Assembly (NCBI GenBank): GCA_003446665.1
Contig: DMCT01000063.1
Span: 5,662 to 34,932, forward strand
Direction: 5' to 3'
Length of the DNA stretch: 29,271 bases
Source of the DNA: Synergistaceae bacterium
GTDB lineage: Bacteria; Synergistota; Synergistia; Synergistales; Thermovirgaceae
The notes beneath the pieces are model-generated. The model saw nothing but the letters and a program-made list of their open reading frames with translations, had not been told where the DNA came from and did not search any database. Both the position numbers and the translations under genes were made by a program. Of the stretch, positions 1 to 8,193 are shown piece by piece (the first letter of the stretch is position 1; each line of letters opens with the position of its first letter).

Positions 1-1103
1 CCTTCCACCTCGGTGAAACTGCCGTCGGAGATGCCGGTTCTTACAGGAATCCGTTGAGGCGTCTTGCCGTCTTGCCCAGAAAGGACCCAAACCGCGGCGC
101 CTCTTGTATTGTTCAGGGCATCGGCCTGATTCCATTTTGCGGTATCGCTTTCGGGGACAAAGCGCAGGGCCATGGAGGGGACCTTGAGAACGTTCCACGC
201 CGTCGCTGCCTGAATACTGACATTTGCCGTCATGCCGGGTTTGAGGAGAAGTTGGGGATTGGAAACGTCTATAACTACGGTGTAGGTAACTACGTTCTCC
301 GTTTTCACAGGTTGCAGGCGAACCTGTCGGACCTTGCCGGTGAAAGTTTCTTCCGGGTAGGCGTCTACGTAAAAAGAAACATGAGCTCCTTCTTTTACAT
401 AGCCTATGTCAGCCTCGTCCACGTCGGCCTCCACCTGCATTAAAGACAAGTCCTCGGCGATGGTAAAAAGCGTTGGCGTCTGCAGGCTGGCCGCCACTGT
501 CTGGCCGGCGCTTACATCTTTTGCGATTACTACTCCGTCGACGGGGGAGGCGATCGTCGTATATCGCATGTTTGTGCGCGCTTTCTCAAGAGCGGCTTCG
601 GCCTGTAGGACCGATGCTTTCGAGGAAGTGAGGCGAGCCTGGGCGGTACTTAGAGCCGTCAAGGCGGCGTCAACCTCGCTTTCTGCGACGAAATCGGAAG
701 CATAGAGTGTTTTCTGACGGTTAGCATTTTTAACGGCTTCGACGAGTTCGGCCTGAGCCTCCTCGACGGACGCTTTGGCCGAGGCGAGATCGGCTTCCGC
801 TTTCAGTACCTCGGTGCGAAAAAGGGTGGAATCGATTTTGGCAATGACCTGCCCCTTTTTCACCGGGGAATTGTAATCGACAAATATCTCTTCGATCGTT
901 CCAGACACCTGGGTTCCCACCTCTACGGTGTTCACCGCCTGGAGTGTGCCGGTCGCCGAAACGGTTTGTATGATATCGCCTCTTTCTACGAGTACCGTGG
1001 AATACACGACCTCCTGGCTCGGTTCCCTGAGCAAAAGATAAAGGCCCGAGATTATGGCGATCAGGGCGATTCCCCAAAATAGCAAATGCCTCTTTTTCTT
1101 CAT
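1..1103 (-). CDS. MacA-like HlyD-family periplasmic adaptor, 3' end cut by window
   Basis: This is the adaptor subunit of a tripartite efflux pump, linking an inner-membrane transporter to the TolC channel across the periplasm. Reading the minus strand from the ATG at 1103, 367 residues are visible with no stop before the window edge. Residues 8-25 form an N-terminal membrane anchor. A biotinyl-lipoyl-like half follows (about 60-92, with VGTQVSGTI and VKKGQVIAKID). An Ala/Glu-rich coiled-coil hairpin spans about 95-178, the second lipoyl half (SPVDGVV) about 185-205, and a beta-barrel domain about 210-300. The ATG overlaps the stop of the upstream TolC gene by four bases, so the pair is probably translationally coupled. 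In the MacA family the next gene is normally the MacB ABC transporter, but that would lie outside the window, so RND or other partners remain possible. Confidence 0.9.
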   Translation of the reverse strand, partial: MKKKRHLLFWGIALIAIISGLYLLLREPSQEVVYSTVLVERGDIIQTVSATGTLQAVNTVEVGTQVSGTIEEIFVDYNSPVKKGQVIAKIDSTLFRTEVLKAEADLASAKASVEEAQAELVEAVKNANRQKTLYASDFVAESEVDAALTALSTAQARLTSSKASVLQAEAALEKARTNMRYTTIASPVDGVVIAKDVSAGQTVAASLQTPTLFTIAEDLSLMQVEADVDEADIGYVKEGAHVSFYVDAYPEETFTGKVRQVRLQPVKTENVVTYTVVIDVSNPQLLLKPGMTANVSIQAATAWNVLKVPSMALRFVPESDTAKWNQADALNNTRGAAVWVLSGQDGKTPQRIPVRTGISDGSFTEVE

Positions 1104-2404
1104 TGTTCAGAAACCTCCACAGACGCCTGGGCGACTTTTTTGTCTTCTGTGGTCCAGGGAGCAAGGTCGCGTCCCATGGCCGCCTCCAGACTTGCTGAGG
1201 CTTGGTGATACTGGTATATGGCATTGTACCGGGTTTTCTGTGCCTGGCTGTAGTTTTCGGCAGCCTGACTGACCTCAAGGGAATTCCCTACGCCTACCCG
1301 GTATCTACCGGTTGCAAGTTCAAGGTTTTCTCTGGCTTGGCGAACAAGCAGTTCCGTGAGTTTGAGGTTCTCACGAGCCTCTTCGATGTCGAGCATTGCT
1401 GTTTTAACCTCCAGAAGAATGGTTTGCCTGGATAAAGTCAATGCAGAGGTTGTTTTTTCGATGTCTGCCCAGGCTTCCTCGATCCTGGACGACGTCAGCC
1501 CACCATCGTAAAGCGGGATGGAAACGGAGACTCCGGTACGCCACTCGTCTTCACCGCCGGAGTTGCCGTGGGACCAGTCATAACCAGCGAAACCGGAAAA
1601 TTCGGGATTCATGGACTTTGCCTGGTAGCTGAGATTGGCTTTCGCCGCCTGAAGAGCCAGACGGCTGGAGGCAAAGTCCGGCCTGTTTGCCAGGGCCTCT
1701 TTCATTGCCTCATCGAGGCTTATGACGATCTCACCAGAAATGCCGGGATCAGCAAGTCCGTAAGACGAAGGAAGGGGTGGGTTGCCCATTTCATTTTCCA
1801 AAACCGCTATCGAACGCTCGAGGTTAGCTCTTGAGCGGGTGAGATCAACTAGAGCGTTTCCAAGGTCCACTTCCGCCGCCGTCACGTCCGACCTTGCCAC
1901 TGTCCCGGCGCCGTAAGCCGCCCGGGCTTTTTCAAGTTGCTGCGTGTAAAGGTCCAGGGTTTCCTCTCCGACTATGACGTTCCATTGGGCCTGTAAAACG
2001 CCGAAAAAGGCCTCGGTAACGTTGTAAATCACATCCTGCCTGGTTCTTGCAAGGTCTTTACCGGCAGCTTCGTAATTTAGTTGCGCGGCGTCGACAGCTG
2101 TCTTTTTCTTGCCTCCGTCGGAAAGTATCTGGTTTACAGAAACGGATGTGGAGGAGGTGTCACTGTCACGCCTTCTGGAATGGCTTGCGCTGCCTGAAAG
2201 CGAAGGCCTGAGTCCCGAAGCTTGCTGTTGGGTTCTTGCCGCCGCCGCCCTGACTTCTGACTCGGCGGAGGCGATGGACGGATGGTTTTCCAAGGCAAGA
2301 GTAATACATTTATCCAGGGATAGTATCTCGTCCGAAGCTTCGATCGGAAGATCCGGGAATAAAATAAAAAACATCAAAAGCAAGGTCGACAGAAATTTTT
2401 TCAT
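1100..2404 (-). CDS. TolC-family outer-membrane efflux channel
   Basis: This is a trimeric outer-membrane channel protein that would complete a tripartite efflux pump with the adjacent adaptor. From the ATG at 2404 it gives 434 residues, close to the usual size of this family. The start is chosen because the reverse strand reads GGGAGGAAAGGC directly before it and the protein then begins with a signal peptide (MKKFLSTLLLMFFILFPDLPIEAS). An upstream in-frame extension to 2512 lacks these features. Two long Ala/Leu/Glu-rich helical repeats are visible, each opened by a typical 'LxxAlxxNPxxxxA' type segment (LALENHPSIASAES near the start, EALANRPDFASSRLAL in the middle). It is the first gene of a minus-strand operon divergent from the two-component system. 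Confidence 0.93.
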   Translation of the reverse strand: MKKFLSTLLLMFFILFPDLPIEASDEILSLDKCITLALENHPSIASAESEVRAAAARTQQQASGLRPSLSGSASHSRRRDSDTSSTSVSVNQILSDGGKKKTAVDAAQLNYEAAGKDLARTRQDVIYNVTEAFFGVLQAQWNVIVGEETLDLYTQQLEKARAAYGAGTVARSDVTAAEVDLGNALVDLTRSRANLERSIAVLENEMGNPPLPSSYGLADPGISGEIVISLDEAMKEALANRPDFASSRLALQAAKANLSYQAKSMNPEFSGFAGYDWSHGNSGGEDEWRTGVSVSIPLYDGGLTSSRIEEAWADIEKTTSALTLSRQTILLEVKTAMLDIEEARENLKLTELLVRQARENLELATGRYRVGVGNSLEVSQAAENYSQAQKTRYNAIYQYHQASASLEAAMGRDLAPWTTEDKKVAQASVEVSEQ

Positions 2405-2462
2405 GCCTTTCCTCCCGGGATGCGAATATCGTCTTTGATGCAAGCATTGTATTATGCGCAGC

Positions 2463-2498
2463 GTAAAAAGTGCGATGACTTCTGTAAAGTTTTGTAAA
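2463..2498. promoter_or_regulatory. CpxR-type box (GTAAA-N5-GTAAA) in divergent promoter region
   Basis: Bases 2484-2498 read GTAAAGTTTTGTAAA, an exact match to the known CpxR recognition pattern GTAAA-N5-GTAAA. A third GTAAA lies at 2463-2467, exactly 21 bases upstream, and the same word occurs on the minus strand at 2516-2520. The site lies between the tolC-type gene and a CpxR-like regulator gene, so self-regulation and control of the efflux operon are both likely. The pattern is seen in the sequence; the protein-site pairing is inference. Confidence 0.75.
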
Positions 2499-2585
2499 GA
2501 CTTTTGTGGCAATCTTTTACCATTCTTAATGGCAGAGACAGCTCCATTGGGCTACAGTGGGTATATCAAGGGAGGTCCTCCTGGT

Positions 2586-3287
2586 ATGGAAAGGATCCTG
2601 ATAATTGAAGATGACAGGGAACTTTGCGATCTGTTGCATGAATACCTCGAAGCCGAGGGATTCTGCCTTGATTCCGCTCACGACGGCCGGAAAGGGCTGG
2701 AGGCCGCCAGGAACGATGCCTATGCCCTTGTGATTCTTGATGTAATGCTGCCCGGGATGAGTGGTCTCGATGTTCTAAGGGAACTGCGGAAAGAGTCCAA
2801 TATGCCTGTTCTGATGTTGACCGCGAGGGGCGACGACGTGGACCGCATAGTAGGTCTGGAGCTTGGTGCCGATGATTATCTGCCAAAGCCCTTCAACCCG
2901 AGGGAGCTTTTGGCGAGGATTCGTGCTGTGCTGCGGAGGGGCGCAAGAGAAGACGGTGCTTCGGGACTGCCGCTTTTTGCCGTAGGGGGGCTGGAACTTG
3001 ATCCAGCTTCCAGAACAGTTCGTCTTTACGGCAAGAACATTTTCCTCACCACCGTCGAATTTTCCATACTGGAGATTCTCCTTCGATCGGCAGGCCGGCT
3101 CGTGGCAAGGGAGGAACTCGTTCCAGGAGCCTTGAAAAGAGTTTATTCCCCCTTCGACCGGAGCATCGACGTGCATATCAGCAATCTCCGAAAGAAAATC
3201 GGCCCTTACCCCGACGGCAGTGAAAGGATCAAGACGCTGAGGGGAGAAGGTTACCTTTTTGCCTATCCTCCGGAGGGAGAAAAATGA
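2586..3287 (+). CDS. cpxR: CpxR-like OmpR/PhoB-family response regulator
   Basis: This is a DNA-binding response regulator of 233 residues. The receiver domain spans about 1-118, with the acidic pair E8/D9, the phospho-acceptor D52 (VILDVMLPGMSG), T79 and K101 (YLPKPF). A winged-helix output domain spans about 130-228 and ends in SPFDRSIDVHISNLRKKIG and KTLRGEGYLF, a stretch especially typical of CpxR. The ATG at 2586 is preceded by GGAGGT at 2571-2576; a longer in-frame reading from 2454 would add residues with no relation to the family. The stop overlaps the kinase start (ATGA). The upstream gap contains a perfect CpxR box, which supports both the name and autoregulation. An orthology test was not possible here. 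Confidence 0.93.
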   Translation: MERILIIEDDRELCDLLHEYLEAEGFCLDSAHDGRKGLEAARNDAYALVILDVMLPGMSGLDVLRELRKESNMPVLMLTARGDDVDRIVGLELGADDYLPKPFNPRELLARIRAVLRRGAREDGASGLPLFAVGGLELDPASRTVRLYGKNIFLTTVEFSILEILLRSAGRLVAREELVPGALKRVYSPFDRSIDVHISNLRKKIGPYPDGSERIKTLRGEGYLFAYPPEGEK

Positions 3288-4669
3288 AGGCCGGCAAGAG
3301 TCTGTTTGCAACCATCTTCCTTTGGTTTCTGGGCGGAATGCTGGCGATGGTGCTCGTCGGCATAGGCCTTACGATTTTCATGACTCGCCAGGGGATAATC
3401 CTGACGGGTAGGGAAGACATCATAGCGGACGCTCTTTCCAACCACGGGATACGCAGTGTAGAGATTTACGAAGAAAAAGGGAGCGAAGCCCTAAGGGAGC
3501 ACCTTGACGAAATACGACGACAGAGCCGTCTTTCGATTCATGTCTTCGACGCCGAGGGCAAATCCCTCGCCCCCGGACCTATGGATGAAAGAGTCCTCGA
3601 AATTGTAGAATATTCGAAACTAAGCGGGGAAACCACAATACACAAAAGGAAAATACTGTTTATGATCCAGGAAAGGGTTTCTGAAGGAGGTAGTCCCTAT
3701 ACCCTGGTCGCAGTGTTGCCGAAACGCCCTCTTTTCCCCGACCTCACGAGAAACAAGCCAGCCCTTTTCATACACCTGACGGGACTTTTTTTCACTATCG
3801 TCCTGATATCATGGTTTTTGGCCCGGCACTTGGCGCGCCCCATTGGTGAACTCAACAAGGCTGCAATGGCTATCGCCGAAGGGGATTTTTCCGTAAGAGT
3901 GGGGGACAGGCTAAAAAAACGCAGTGACGAGATAGGTCAATTGGGAAGGAGTTTCGACGTCATGGCTCGTCACATCAACGAGTTGCTGGACGCGCAAAAT
4001 CGATTGATCAGGGACATCTCCCACGAGTTGAGATCGCCCTTGGCTCGTCTTGTGGTCGCCCTCGAACTGGCGAGAAAACGTTCGAAAGAAGAAGCAAAAC
4101 TTGCCCTGGATAGGATAGAAGTCGAGGCCGAACGCCTGGGAGAACTTACAGGACAGCTTCTTTCCATAGCCAGACTGGATGCCGACATGGGGCGGGTGCG
4201 AATGACCCTTTCAGACTTGCGCGCATTTCTGCAGGGCATAGTGGAGGATGCGGGTTTTGAAGCCTCTCACGAGGGAAAGAAAGTGCGCTTACAATCGGAG
4301 ACTGAAGCATGTTTCATTGCCTTCAACGAAGAAATGCTTCGAAGCGCCCTGGAAAATGTCATAAGAAACGCGGTGCGCCATACGCCTTTAGGTGAGCCTG
4401 TCGAAGTCAGGCTTCGTGAAACAGGAGATAATGTGGTCATTTCCGTTCGGGATTACGGGCCGGGGGTCCCTGAAGAAAGCCTGCCCGACATTTTCAGGCC
4501 TTTCTATCGTATCGACGAGGCACGAGACAGAGGTAGCGGCGGCGTCGGGCTTGGCCTGGCCATAGCGCAACGGGCGGTCGTTCTTCATGGAGGTAAAATA
4601 ACGGCTGCAAATGCAGTAGATGGAGGCCTTGAGGTGTCGATCTTCCTGCCCTTGCGTCGTCAGGTATGA
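3284..4669 (+). CDS. cpxA: CpxA-like membrane sensor histidine kinase
   Basis: This is the sensor kinase partner of the adjacent CpxR-like regulator, 461 residues long. Two membrane segments (about 7-31 and 160-180) flank a small periplasmic sensor domain. A HAMP linker follows (about 181-235), then the dimerisation/phospho-acceptor domain with H247 in DISHELRSPL. A C-terminal HATPase domain has the N box (ENVIRNAVRHTP), G1 (DYGPGVPEE) and G2 (GVGLGLAIAQ). The start is backed by GGAGGGAGAAAA immediately upstream and by the four-base overlap with cpxR. The classical CpxA role is sensing envelope stress. Here the signal is unknown, but the shared promoter region with a TolC efflux operon suggests efflux of envelope-damaging compounds. 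Confidence 0.93.
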   Translation: MKAGKSLFATIFLWFLGGMLAMVLVGIGLTIFMTRQGIILTGREDIIADALSNHGIRSVEIYEEKGSEALREHLDEIRRQSRLSIHVFDAEGKSLAPGPMDERVLEIVEYSKLSGETTIHKRKILFMIQERVSEGGSPYTLVAVLPKRPLFPDLTRNKPALFIHLTGLFFTIVLISWFLARHLARPIGELNKAAMAIAEGDFSVRVGDRLKKRSDEIGQLGRSFDVMARHINELLDAQNRLIRDISHELRSPLARLVVALELARKRSKEEAKLALDRIEVEAERLGELTGQLLSIARLDADMGRVRMTLSDLRAFLQGIVEDAGFEASHEGKKVRLQSETEACFIAFNEEMLRSALENVIRNAVRHTPLGEPVEVRLRETGDNVVISVRDYGPGVPEESLPDIFRPFYRIDEARDRGSGGVGLGLAIAQRAVVLHGGKITAANAVDGGLEVSIFLPLRRQV

Positions 4670-4779
4670 TAGCTCTGTCTAAGTGAATAGCAATGCGTTA
4701 AATGCGCGAAAGATGAAGGCCGGTTAAAAAGCGTAGCTGTCGAGAGGTCAATATACCTTGAGAAAAGAGGTGGATCAAG

Positions 4780-5331
4780 ATGCAGGACTATTACACTCCG
4801 GAAATACCCTGGATCAGTGAGCTTTTGAGGGAAAACGGATACGGAGAATTCAAGTGGATTCGGCCCAAAACGCTGCCTGTGGCTCACTGGGTTAGAATGA
4901 AGTGTCTTTTTGGATGTGACGAAAACAGGAAAAACGCTTCCTGTCCTCCTTATGTGCCCTCAGTGGCGGAGTGCAGGAATTTCTTTGACGAATACGAAAA
5001 GTCCGTGTTCGTTCACGTGCCCAGCACAGCTCCAAAGGAAAAACACAGGGAGTGGGCTAAAGTGCACCAGAGGAAATTTCTGGAAATAGAAAAAAAGGTT
5101 TTTTTGGGCGGAATGGTGCGCGTTTTTGCCTTGCCCCTGGATCCTTGCAACCTCTGTGACGATTGCGCAGGAAACCCGAAAGACTGCCGGAATCCTCATG
5201 AGCGGCGTCCCACCATGGAAGCCATGGCCGTCGACGTCTACACCGCCGCTCTAAAGCTGGGATATCCTATAACGGTCAAAAGAAAGCCCGACGAGCCGAC
5301 CGACAGATACGCCCTGCTTTTGGTCGAATAA
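4780..5331 (+). CDS. DUF2284 Cys-rich putative metal-binding protein
   Basis: This is a soluble 183-residue protein of the DUF2284 family, annotated elsewhere only as predicted metal-binding. The cysteines fall in two clusters: C42, C46, C55 and C65 (CLFGC...SCPPY...C), then C123, C126, C129 and C136 (CNLCDDC...C). The second cluster has CxxCxxC spacing that resembles an iron-sulfur or zinc site. The ATG has a clear AGAGGTGG signal upstream. The gene stands alone between the kinase and a nitrilase-family gene on the same strand, with gaps of 110 and 206 bases, so neither neighbour defines its role. No reaction can be assigned; a redox or cofactor-related function in anaerobes is a guess. Confidence 0.85.
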   Translation: MQDYYTPEIPWISELLRENGYGEFKWIRPKTLPVAHWVRMKCLFGCDENRKNASCPPYVPSVAECRNFFDEYEKSVFVHVPSTAPKEKHREWAKVHQRKFLEIEKKVFLGGMVRVFALPLDPCNLCDDCAGNPKDCRNPHERRPTMEAMAVDVYTAALKLGYPITVKRKPDEPTDRYALLLVE

Positions 5332-5436
5332 TGTATGTGAAAGGACAGCCCTCGTCGGAAGGAAATTGTGGTTTTTTTGACCCAAGGACAGGGTTGCTTG
5401 TGATATTTTTACAAAACAGATCCGGTCAATAATCAA

Positions 5437-5442
5437 TATAAT
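5437..5442 (+). promoter_or_regulatory. possible -10 element upstream of the nitrilase-family gene
   Basis: A perfect TATAAT lies in an AT-rich stretch about 95 bases before the ATG at 5538. No good -35 hexamer lies 16-18 bases upstream, so this is weak support for a promoter. If it is real, the leader RNA would contain the alternating inverted repeats listed next. Confidence 0.25.
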
Positions 5443-5454
5443 AATATTTGAGTG

Positions 5455-5513
5455 GTATTTCAGGTCTGTTTTCGGCCAAAGGAAATACTATTCTCGTATT
5501 TTGGAGAAAATAC
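5455..5513 (+). promoter_or_regulatory. leader with four alternating complementary segments
   Basis: Four seven-base segments alternate in complementarity: GTATTTC (5455-5461), GAAATAC (5482-5488), GTATTTT (5496-5502) and AAAATAC (5507-5513). Segment 1 pairs perfectly with 2, segment 2 pairs over six bases with 3, and segment 3 pairs perfectly with 4 around a GGAG loop. Mutually exclusive 1:2/3:4 and 2:3 folds are the layout of attenuators and translational switches. The segments are short and AT-rich, so function is unproven. Confidence 0.35.
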
Positions 5514-5537
5514 CAGGAAGAAGGGTGAATGTCTTAA

Positions 5538-6443
5538 ATGGAACGGATTGTCGCAGCGGGATGCCAGTTTGCCGTCAAACCCATGGACGTTGAGAGCAAC
5601 ATAACCAAATCGCTTGTTTTTCTTGAACGGGCTGTCATCGAACACGGTGCCGATTTGGTCGTTTTCCCGGAAACCATAACGACAGGATTTCTTCCCTTCC
5701 AGAACGTTAAAGCCGAAGAAGCCCTCGAAAAGCTCTGGAATGCCGTAGACATTATTCCTGGAAGCTGCACCGAAAGGGTACAGGAGGCAGCTTCCAAACT
5801 TGGCGTGCACGTGGTGTGGACAACGTACAGCCGGGGAGAACGGGAAGGTGTCATATATAATTCAGCGGCCGTAATCGATGACAAAGGAGAAATCAGGGGA
5901 GAAGTCTACCACAAGACACATCCTTTTCCGGAAGAACGAATAGAGGGCGGTGGTTGGACGACGGCCGGGAAAAAGCCCGTAGTGGTGGAAACCCGCCTCG
6001 CCAGAATAGGTTTGACCATTTGCTACGATGGCGATTTCCCGGAACTCGCGAGGGTAGAGGCGCTCAAGGGGGCGGAGATAATTTGCAGACCTTCCGCTTT
6101 TTTGAGGTCCTTCGACGTGTGGGAATTTACAAACAAGGCCAGGGCTTACGACAACCATGTCTACTACGTGGCTGTCAACGCCGTAGGAAACGGTCCGGTT
6201 GGTTATTTCGGCAATTCCATGATTATCGATCCCACCGGATGGAAGCTTGCCCAGGCCAGGGGATGCGACGAGATTTTCTCCGCGCAGCTCAACCCGGATC
6301 CCATAAAGTTCATGAGTTGCGGTACAAGAAGTCCCATGACCTTCGATCACCTCGAGGACCGAAACGTACAGGCCTATGACGGTATCCTTCAGGAGGGAAG
6401 GTCGAGTTTCGAGCCTGCCCGTAGAATCAGGTATCGACGTTGA
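5538..6443 (+). CDS. carbon-nitrogen hydrolase (nitrilase superfamily amidohydrolase)
   Basis: This 301-residue cytoplasmic hydrolase of non-peptide C-N bonds belongs to the nitrilase/amidase superfamily. The catalytic Glu-Lys-Cys triad is visible as E45 (VVFPETITTG), K126 (VYHKTHPF) and C162 (GLTICYDGDFPE). The length and the alpha-beta-beta-alpha domain order fit the amidase-type branches of this superfamily (omega-amidase, N-carbamoyl amidase, aliphatic amidase), but the substrate cannot be read from sequence. The start is well defined because the codon before the ATG at 5538 is an in-frame TAA. A tiny ATG-TCT-TAA frame at 5529-5537 abuts it. The 3' end is only seven bases from the convergent PucR-type gene. 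Confidence 0.93.
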   Translation: MERIVAAGCQFAVKPMDVESNITKSLVFLERAVIEHGADLVVFPETITTGFLPFQNVKAEEALEKLWNAVDIIPGSCTERVQEAASKLGVHVVWTTYSRGEREGVIYNSAAVIDDKGEIRGEVYHKTHPFPEERIEGGGWTTAGKKPVVVETRLARIGLTICYDGDFPELARVEALKGAEIICRPSAFLRSFDVWEFTNKARAYDNHVYYVAVNAVGNGPVGYFGNSMIIDPTGWKLAQARGCDEIFSAQLNPDPIKFMSCGTRSPMTFDHLEDRNVQAYDGILQEGRSSFEPARRIRYRR

Positions 6444-6450
6444 AGGATGC

Positions 6451-8004
6451 CTAGCTTTCTCTGGAAATATCCACGTAATATCCCAGGATCAGGGCTTGCC
6501 TGTTGAGTTGGTCATCCAGACTGATTCCGAGTGTCCTTTCGAGCTCCTCGATATAGTTGCGGATGGTATTGTAGTGCAGGTGCAGGACTTCGGCGGCTTT
6601 CCTGGCGTTGAAGTCCTGTTGAATCAGTGTTTTTGCCACTTCTGCCAGGCTGAAAATACGGCGCGTGCCCTTATCTGTTTTTAGTGGAAGCCAGTAGCGT
6701 TCCCACAGATCCTTGGCTTCCGGCAATTTTACGACCTGTGAGAACAGTGTCTGGACGAGAAGGTTGTTAAAGGCGTAAAACCCGGCCTCGGGTCGGAATT
6801 CGCGAAGCCAGAAATACGACTTTTTCGCCTCGCTGTAAGACCTGGCTATCCCTTGGATATCCTTGGCGGGGCTCCCCATGGAGATCCACAGATCGTTTTC
6901 CCGGGCCAGTTCGTCGATGTGAAGCCTGTTTTCTTCAATGCGAGAGGAAGAATCTATGCAAACCCAATTGAAACCGATCCGGTAGGCATACATGGACGTG
7001 TAAATTGGAGTCGGCAGGTAACTGTGCTCCTGGTCCCTTGGTGCCACAACGAGAACGGCCGGATCGTCGGGTAGTAATATGTCCAGTGAATTGGCTTTTT
7101 GAAGCGCCAGATCGGCGTCGTTATACATTCCCAGGCAAAGGTTCTCCAGAAAGCGTTCCTTTTGGGCCTGGATTTTACTGCTGATCAGACGTTCTTCGAT
7201 TATCGACGCCCTGATAAGACTGATAGCCCTGAGGACCATGCGTTGATGCTGAAGTGGTATGTACTGCTCCGATTCCGTCATGCGAAGGTAAAGTTCTATT
7301 ATTGAATCGGTTTTAAGGCGATAAGCGGCGTAAGTTTCCATGTTGTTACCTATTTGCCTGTGTTCTATGCTCACCTGCACATTACCTTCTCGGGGAAGTG
7401 TTATATCTTTTACGACGGGACTTTGAAAAAACTTGCCCGCGTCCTCGAAATCGAGAGATTCGCCGTGGGGTAAGAAAACATTGTTTATCTGAATCTGGGG
7501 CGCGATGACTATTATTTCCCTTCCCAATGTTTTGGCCAGACCCAGCAAGGACCGTCTCACGTCCCAGACTTCGTCCCACATGGTTAGAAAGCCTTCATGA
7601 ATATCTCCCTGCAGGGATTTCCTTTCAAGATAAAGAATGTCGTGAATTAACTCTATGATGTCGACCCACTTATACTTCATGGGAATGTCTATAAGGGGTA
7701 ACCCTAAATCGTTAGCGGCTTCGATGGCCTCCGGAGGATATTCCGAAAGGTACCTCCCGAGCTTCAGCCCGATAGCGGCGACATTTTTCTCCCAGGCCTG
7801 TTTGATAAACGAAGCAAGGCCTGAAGGGTCGTTTTTGAAGATAAACCCGCTTCCGATCAGGAATTCTCCACCGCGTGCCCAGTAGAACATATCCGGGCAG
7901 TCGATCACCGAAACGCCACCGAGTCTTTCAGACAGGCCCTTCGAACCAGCTACAAGTCTGAAGTCAGGAAACATCTTTTTTTTCAAAAGGTCGGCAACCA
8001 GCAT
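6451..8004 (-). CDS. PucR-family transcriptional regulator
   Basis: This is a 517-residue activator-type regulator. An N-terminal PucR domain spans about 1-125 (starting MLVADLLKKKMFPDFRLVAG). A long central region follows, and the C-terminal PucR helix-turn-helix lies within about the last 70 residues (LAEVAKTLIQQDFNARKAAEVLHLHYNTIRNYIEELE in pieces, then a DDQLNRQALILGYYV tail). The ATG at 8004 is chosen because GGAGGG sits six to seven bases upstream; the in-frame ATG at 8037 would add eleven unrelated residues. PucR proteins control purine, amino-acid and organic-acid catabolism. Its divergent position next to the MoaD/GntP/dehydrogenase run makes that cluster its most likely target, although the nitrilase gene on its other side could also belong to the regulon. 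Confidence 0.9.
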   Translation of the reverse strand: MLVADLLKKKMFPDFRLVAGSKGLSERLGGVSVIDCPDMFYWARGGEFLIGSGFIFKNDPSGLASFIKQAWEKNVAAIGLKLGRYLSEYPPEAIEAANDLGLPLIDIPMKYKWVDIIELIHDILYLERKSLQGDIHEGFLTMWDEVWDVRRSLLGLAKTLGREIIVIAPQIQINNVFLPHGESLDFEDAGKFFQSPVVKDITLPREGNVQVSIEHRQIGNNMETYAAYRLKTDSIIELYLRMTESEQYIPLQHQRMVLRAISLIRASIIEERLISSKIQAQKERFLENLCLGMYNDADLALQKANSLDILLPDDPAVLVVAPRDQEHSYLPTPIYTSMYAYRIGFNWVCIDSSSRIEENRLHIDELARENDLWISMGSPAKDIQGIARSYSEAKKSYFWLREFRPEAGFYAFNNLLVQTLFSQVVKLPEAKDLWERYWLPLKTDKGTRRIFSLAEVAKTLIQQDFNARKAAEVLHLHYNTIRNYIEELERTLGISLDDQLNRQALILGYYVDISRES

Positions 8005-8193
8005 TTTCGTCCCTCCGCTTTGGTCGCTGTATGACAATTGCTGATTTGTGGATAAAAAATGTTATGGAATCACAGTTCTTTTATGCGCTGGATGTGAAAC
8101 TGTAATACCGTCCGGAGCAAGCATACCTGATATCTTGAAATGAGAAAAGTATATGCCCTGATAAGGGTTTATGTCATCAATTAGTCATTTCCG
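8005..8193. promoter_or_regulatory. divergent control region between PucR-type gene and MoaD-like gene
   Basis: This 189-base gap must hold the promoters for both divergent units. On the plus strand a TTGAAA at about 8136 is followed 18 bases later by TGATAA, a weak promoter-like pair. A direct repeat of GTCAT with eleven-base periodicity (about 8173 and 8184) sits just before the MoaD-like start. No strong palindrome is evident. Confidence 0.3.
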
